Source: a virus. From it: 26,232 nucleotides of DNA. Shown one piece after another: positions 22,875 to 26,232 of the stretch. How positions within the stretch are numbered: the stretch's first letter is position 1; each line of letters starts with the position of its first letter. The translations under genes were made by a program, and so were the position numbers. Location: IMG/VR virus record IMGVR_UViG_3300009184_000179, positions 1 through 26,232 of that record, one strand, 5' to 3'. The notes under the pieces were generated by a model. The model saw only the letters and a program-made list of their open reading frames with translations, had not been told where the DNA came from and did not search any database.

Positions 22875-25523
22875 ATGACAGTTTATGGTTCTAAAGTATA
22901 CGGGTCTTTTAGGTATGGAATTGCTTCCACTACCGATATAAGCGTATACCCATTTACTGCGCAGTCTTTGGACTATGGAACTATTAAACTATCCTGGAAA
23001 TACCCTTTATCTACCGCAAACTTTACTACGTTTTCTATCGTAAGAAATCCTATGGGATTCCCGGTTACCCCAGACGGCGGAGACTTAGTCTATAAAACCG
23101 ATAAGACTGCCCTAACCACGGCTGGTCCTGGTAGCACTAGTCTTCTAGGGCTTGAGGGTGTCCTAGCGGATACCGGCGCTTTTTACGACCCTATTACCGG
23201 CTCTGCTACTGCTACCTACACTGGTACTACTGTTTACGATACAAATGGCAGTACCACCATCTCATTAGTTGCGGCTAACCCAAATATAAAAGTTGGTCAA
23301 GCCGTTACGTATACTCCTTCGGGGTACCTAACCGGTCCTAACTCTGGAAATGGGATTGTTGGCGGCACTACAGTAGCAACCGTTAATGGTACCAATATAA
23401 CCCTAAGTGATGCTGCGTCCATTCCTGGCGGAACTTCATTAATCTTTACTCCTACATTACTAACTCCGGGTAAAATTTACTACTATTCTGCATTTGTTTT
23501 GTCTAATAACTACTGGATACGTGTCGGAACTGCTTTAGGCACTTCTATTAAAAACTACAGTACAGCTGAGTTTATGTATAACTCACTCCCATATGTTTAT
23601 ACTTCAGCGTACTCATCAGACACTCCAAATAGAAATAATGACTTATATAACTTTTTAAGAGTTATTGGTATTCAGTATGACCTCATAAAAACAAACGTTG
23701 ATAATGCCAAAAACAGATATAACATAAATGAAGTTAACGGTAAATTACTGCCGGCTTTCATGGACCAAATGGGATTTAACTATGAGAGCGGATTGGGTAT
23801 TCAGCAAGGAAAACGACTTTTAAGTAACGTTGATTATATATATTTGAACAAGGGGACTACTCAGGGAATAAAGCAGTTTGTAAAATCATTTACAGGATAC
23901 CCTGCTGACATTGCCCCATTTAAAAATTTATTTCTAACCCTTGACTGTGCCTCTTTCGAGGCTTCAACAGGTTTTTGGAATACTAGCGGAAACGCTTTAT
24001 CTCTTGTAGAAACTACTGCTGCAGAAGAAGGTGGTTTTCCTGTCCCGTACTCAGAAAGTGGCTCTCCTACTGGATATCCCAACAGTCAGCTTGGGTATGC
24101 AAAAGTTGAGGTAACATCTGTAGCCGCAGGGTCTGTGTGGGAGTTATCTTACGGTAGTTCATTAGATAGCGCTGTTATTAACGGATTTGGCTCAAACAAT
24201 TCCCCGTCCGGCTATTCTTATATCACTATTAATACCGATACTGATCATAGCTTTGCTGTAGGAGACACCGTAGTTTTACAAGGAATGAGCCCTAATTATA
24301 TAAACGGTATTTGGGAAATTCTTTCTGTTCCAGATAGCAAGGCTTTTACTTTCTACAACCCTACGGCCACTACTAGTTTGTCTATTTATGGAGGGCTGGC
24401 ATCGGCAAAGCTTTATAGCCCTAAATTATGTGGTATTCCAATTTCGGCTAGCACAAATTATAGATTATCTTTATACATATACGCGCCTTCAGCAAGGTAT
24501 ATTGATGCCGGTATTAAATGGTATGACCAACGTGGCACCTATATCTCGACCTCTACAGGCAGCGATGCAGTCTATAGCGGAGATGAAAATACCTGGTATC
24601 GTTTATACTATACCGTAACTTCTCCAACATATGCTGCTTATGGAGTTCCGTTTGTAAAATTTTTGCAGGCTACCGGTGCTGGAGTGCCTGCTCTTATGAC
24701 TGTAGGTGAAAAATATTATATTGACGGATTGCAACTTGAAGTTACTCCGTATTCTACAAAGTACTATGATCCTAGACGTGTGGATGTATATTTAAAAGCC
24801 CCTAGAATTAATGAAGTTATTAACCCTGGATTTGAACTAGCTACTACTAACTGGGCTACTACCGGTACTAGTGCTTTTACCACAGACAGCACAGCCGGAA
24901 ATATATACCCTACTAGCGCTGTGGGTCTAGGCACAGCAATTAGTACTACTTCGGCTAGACTTACTGCCAATGCTTCATCTACAACCTTAACCCCAAGCAG
25001 TGCTATTCCAGTAACAGGTGGTATTCCGTACGCTATTAGCGCCTATATAAAGGCCGCTGGAACTAACACCGCTACTATAACTGTGGTTTGGAAAAACTCT
25101 GGCGGAACTACTTTACAGACTGATACCAGTTCGGCAGTTACTTTAGCAACTACATTTACTAGAGTGTCTCTTGCCCCTACAAGCACTAGTGCCACACAGA
25201 TGTATGCCCCAGCCACTGCAGCTACTGCGACAATTACTTTTACTATTACTGGAGCAAACGGAAATATTTATTACGTAGACTCCATATTGTTTGAAACTAG
25301 CTCATCTGTAAACGCATACTTTGATGGAAGCACTGGATATAACGTCACTGAAGACCTTATTTGGGAGCAAAACGCAGCAGGAACTAAAGGTACCGCAAGT
25401 ACCGGTAGAAGTCTTTACTACCCTAATAGATTGGTTACTGAAAGCCGCCTAAAGGCAGTTTTGGCAGAGTATCTTCCTATAGGAACTAACTATTCTGCAA
25501 TTATTGGTACAACCATTACTTGA
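22875..25523 (+). CDS. gpI-like wedge protein fused to FN3 and carbohydrate-binding-like domains, 882 aa
   Basis: Residues about 25-225 look like a fibronectin-III-type domain (DYGTIKLSWKYPLSTANF ... LLTPGKIYYYSAFVLS), interrupted at 125-192. Residues about 235-350 match tail protein I: LPYVYTS, NDLYNFLRVIGIQYDLIKTN, KLLPAFMDQMGFNYE and YLNKGTTQGIKQFVKSFTGY. Residues about 354-622 and 645-808 are two jelly-roll domains of carbohydrate-binding type (INPGFELATTNW is the typical opening of the second), the first interrupted at 447-507. So a wedge subunit carries likely adhesin domains in one chain. Substrate unknown. Confidence 0.8.
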   Translation: MTVYGSKVYGSFRYGIASTTDISVYPFTAQSLDYGTIKLSWKYPLSTANFTTFSIVRNPMGFPVTPDGGDLVYKTDKTALTTAGPGSTSLLGLEGVLADTGAFYDPITGSATATYTGTTVYDTNGSTTISLVAANPNIKVGQAVTYTPSGYLTGPNSGNGIVGGTTVATVNGTNITLSDAASIPGGTSLIFTPTLLTPGKIYYYSAFVLSNNYWIRVGTALGTSIKNYSTAEFMYNSLPYVYTSAYSSDTPNRNNDLYNFLRVIGIQYDLIKTNVDNAKNRYNINEVNGKLLPAFMDQMGFNYESGLGIQQGKRLLSNVDYIYLNKGTTQGIKQFVKSFTGYPADIAPFKNLFLTLDCASFEASTGFWNTSGNALSLVETTAAEEGGFPVPYSESGSPTGYPNSQLGYAKVEVTSVAAGSVWELSYGSSLDSAVINGFGSNNSPSGYSYITINTDTDHSFAVGDTVVLQGMSPNYINGIWEILSVPDSKAFTFYNPTATTSLSIYGGLASAKLYSPKLCGIPISASTNYRLSLYIYAPSARYIDAGIKWYDQRGTYISTSTGSDAVYSGDENTWYRLYYTVTSPTYAAYGVPFVKFLQATGAGVPALMTVGEKYYIDGLQLEVTPYSTKYYDPRRVDVYLKAPRINEVINPGFELATTNWATTGTSAFTTDSTAGNIYPTSAVGLGTAISTTSARLTANASSTTLTPSSAIPVTGGIPYAISAYIKAAGTNTATITVVWKNSGGTTLQTDTSSAVTLATTFTRVSLAPTSTSATQMYAPATAATATITFTITGANGNIYYVDSILFETSSSVNAYFDGSTGYNVTEDLIWEQNAAGTKGTASTGRSLYYPNRLVTESRLKAVLAEYLPIGTNYSAIIGTTIT

Positions 25524-25547
25524 CGTTTCCTAATTCTTCTGTATACT
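25520..25547 (+). promoter_or_regulatory. Near-consensus sigma-70-type promoter
   Basis: TTGACG (25520-25525), a 16-base spacer and TATACT (25542-25547) each match consensus at five of six bases. The -35 box overlaps the TGA stop of the gpI-like gene. Transcription would begin near 25554, just before the AGGAGG of the next gene. This is the best promoter match in the window. Confidence 0.75.
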
Positions 25548-25573
25548 AATACTTCCGTTCATAGGAGGTAAGT

Positions 25574-26191
25574 ATGAGACGAGTAACCATCGCGGTTATG
25601 GGTAATGGTAAAACAACCCGGGCTAACGTAGAGGCCCTTATTAGTGATGTTGTAGATTCAGTTGATGAAGCAATCATTGCTATTGTGTACGACGAAAAGA
25701 AATCTGATGGGGTCGAATGGGCCTATCAATACGCAATCGATAAAGAACTTCCAATTCTTGACTATTCCAGGAATAATTATGAAGAATTATTGGTTGAGAA
25801 TACTAGAGAAGAACTTAGATTCTTTGCTCTATGGGATGATGACGATTCAGAATGTCAGACTGCTGCTTCGATAGCTCAGCAGAATAACGTCCCAGTATAT
25901 GACCTTACAAATGGTCTTATGTTAATCCCCTTGAGTCAAAATGTAATAGCTAGCCCTCCCCGCGTAGTAATGCCGGTAGTAGAGACTCAAGTGGATAAAG
26001 AACCTGAACCTGTCGAAGAAGTAATCGAGTCTATTGATTCAGCTTTGTCTGACGATGTAGATTACGATGACGACGAGGTATATGATAGCGAGTACGACCT
26101 AGAGGAAAATCTGGTCGTGTTAGTATCTGAGCTAGGTAAGATTTTTGCTCGCTCATTTGCTACAGAGTTCAAACGCATCATCAAGGAATAA
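25574..26191 (+). CDS. Rossmann-like protein with acidic C-terminal tail, 205 aa
   Basis: AGGAGG five bases before ATG 25574, downstream of a strong promoter. Residues 1-118 show alternating strands and helices: RRVTIAVMGNGKTTRANVEA, then EAIIAIVYDE, LPILDYSR, LRFFALWDDDDSE and VPVYDLTNGLMLI, giving a Rossmann-like or SLOG-like sheet. No P-loop GXXXXGK[ST] is present; MGNGKTT is close but incomplete. Residues 135-175 are very acidic (SDDVDYDDDEVYDSEYDLEE), and a short amphipathic helix ends the chain. Similar proteins occur in actinophages, but I know no function. It is probably not structural: it has its own promoter and a composition unlike its neighbours. A nucleotide-sensing role is only a possibility. 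Confidence 0.65.
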   Translation: MRRVTIAVMGNGKTTRANVEALISDVVDSVDEAIIAIVYDEKKSDGVEWAYQYAIDKELPILDYSRNNYEELLVENTREELRFFALWDDDDSECQTAASIAQQNNVPVYDLTNGLMLIPLSQNVIASPPRVVMPVVETQVDKEPEPVEEVIESIDSALSDDVDYDDDEVYDSEYDLEENLVVLVSELGKIFARSFATEFKRIIKE

Positions 26192-26192
26192 C

Positions 26193-26232
26193 ATGTCCAT
26201 AAACATCAGTAGGCAGGCACAGGACTGCCTCG
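26193..26232 (+). CDS. Start of a further gene, truncated by the window end
   Basis: ATG 26193 follows AAGGA at 26184-26188 and the previous stop by one base. Only the first 13 residues, MSINISRQAQDCL, are visible. No function can be assigned. Confidence 0.45.
   Translation, partial: MSINISRQAQDCL

Noticed and set aside
1-26232. tRNA genes, CRISPR arrays, insertion sequences, integrase or attachment sites, diversity-generating retroelement repeats
   Set aside because: None seen by reading. The fibre genes have no adjacent reverse transcriptase or adenine-biased template repeat. A tRNA and repeat scan would be needed to exclude weak cases.

Overview
This window is a late structural segment of a tailed bacteriophage with a contractile tail (myovirus morphology). 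Every gene I accept is on the + strand. The genes are packed with overlapping stop/start codons, and no gap exceeds about 120 bases. The phage call rests on recognisable tail sheath, tail tube, tape measure, LysM-type hub, gpD-like hub, OB-fold spike, gp25-like, J-like and gpI-like baseplate proteins in canonical order. Composition is moderate to AT-leaning, with strong AGGAG-type ribosome binding sites and several GTG/TTG starts. The spike and hub resemble those I associate with phages of actinobacteria or freshwater bacteria, but the host cannot be fixed from this sequence. Portal, terminase and capsid genes are not in the window and probably lie upstream.

Layout. 1-450: one small virion-region gene closed by a strong terminator (416-446). 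512-5180: a neck/connector-like protein with a fibre-holding type C-terminal domain, followed by a collagen-like mini fibre and two long fibres. This arrangement suggests appendages at the neck or head rather than at the baseplate. 5218-5751: an unrecognised virion-type protein. 5761-8718: a cassette of 13 very small genes, mostly lysine-rich, linked by TAATG/ATGA junctions and ended by a terminator (8737-8765). It includes a histone-H1-like protein, a single-span membrane peptide, two cysteine-motif miniproteins and several small phage families of unknown function. 8837-9923: neck completion/tail terminator-type genes. 9963-12644: sheath and tube. 12696-13632: tail assembly chaperone/baseplate-hub assembly gene whose C-terminal part is reachable only by a +1 (or -2) ribosomal frameshift. 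13645-15777: tape measure protein with a collagen-like stretch and a C-terminal lysozyme-like domain. 15774-19896: baseplate hub, LysM protein, gpD-like hub, spike and gp25-like wedge. 19889-25523: J-like wedge, a short fibre, and a gpI-like wedge fused to adhesin domains. 25520-25547: a near-consensus promoter that starts a new transcription unit (25574 onward).

How the genes work together. The chaperone holds the tape measure protein while tube subunits assemble around it. The sheath surrounds the tube. Hub, LysM protein and spike form the central puncturing device. The gp25/J/I wedges surround that device and carry adhesins that find the cell surface. The same two small beta-rich modules appear to be inserted into the sheath, the J-like wedge and the gpI-like protein. 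A separate C1q-like jelly roll is inserted inside the OB-fold of the spike.

The most interesting items are the UUU CGU C frameshift site, the shared surface modules, the interrupted spike, and the basic miniprotein cassette, which includes what looks like one known small family split into two adjacent genes. All family assignments come from reading translated sequence by eye; no database search was run.
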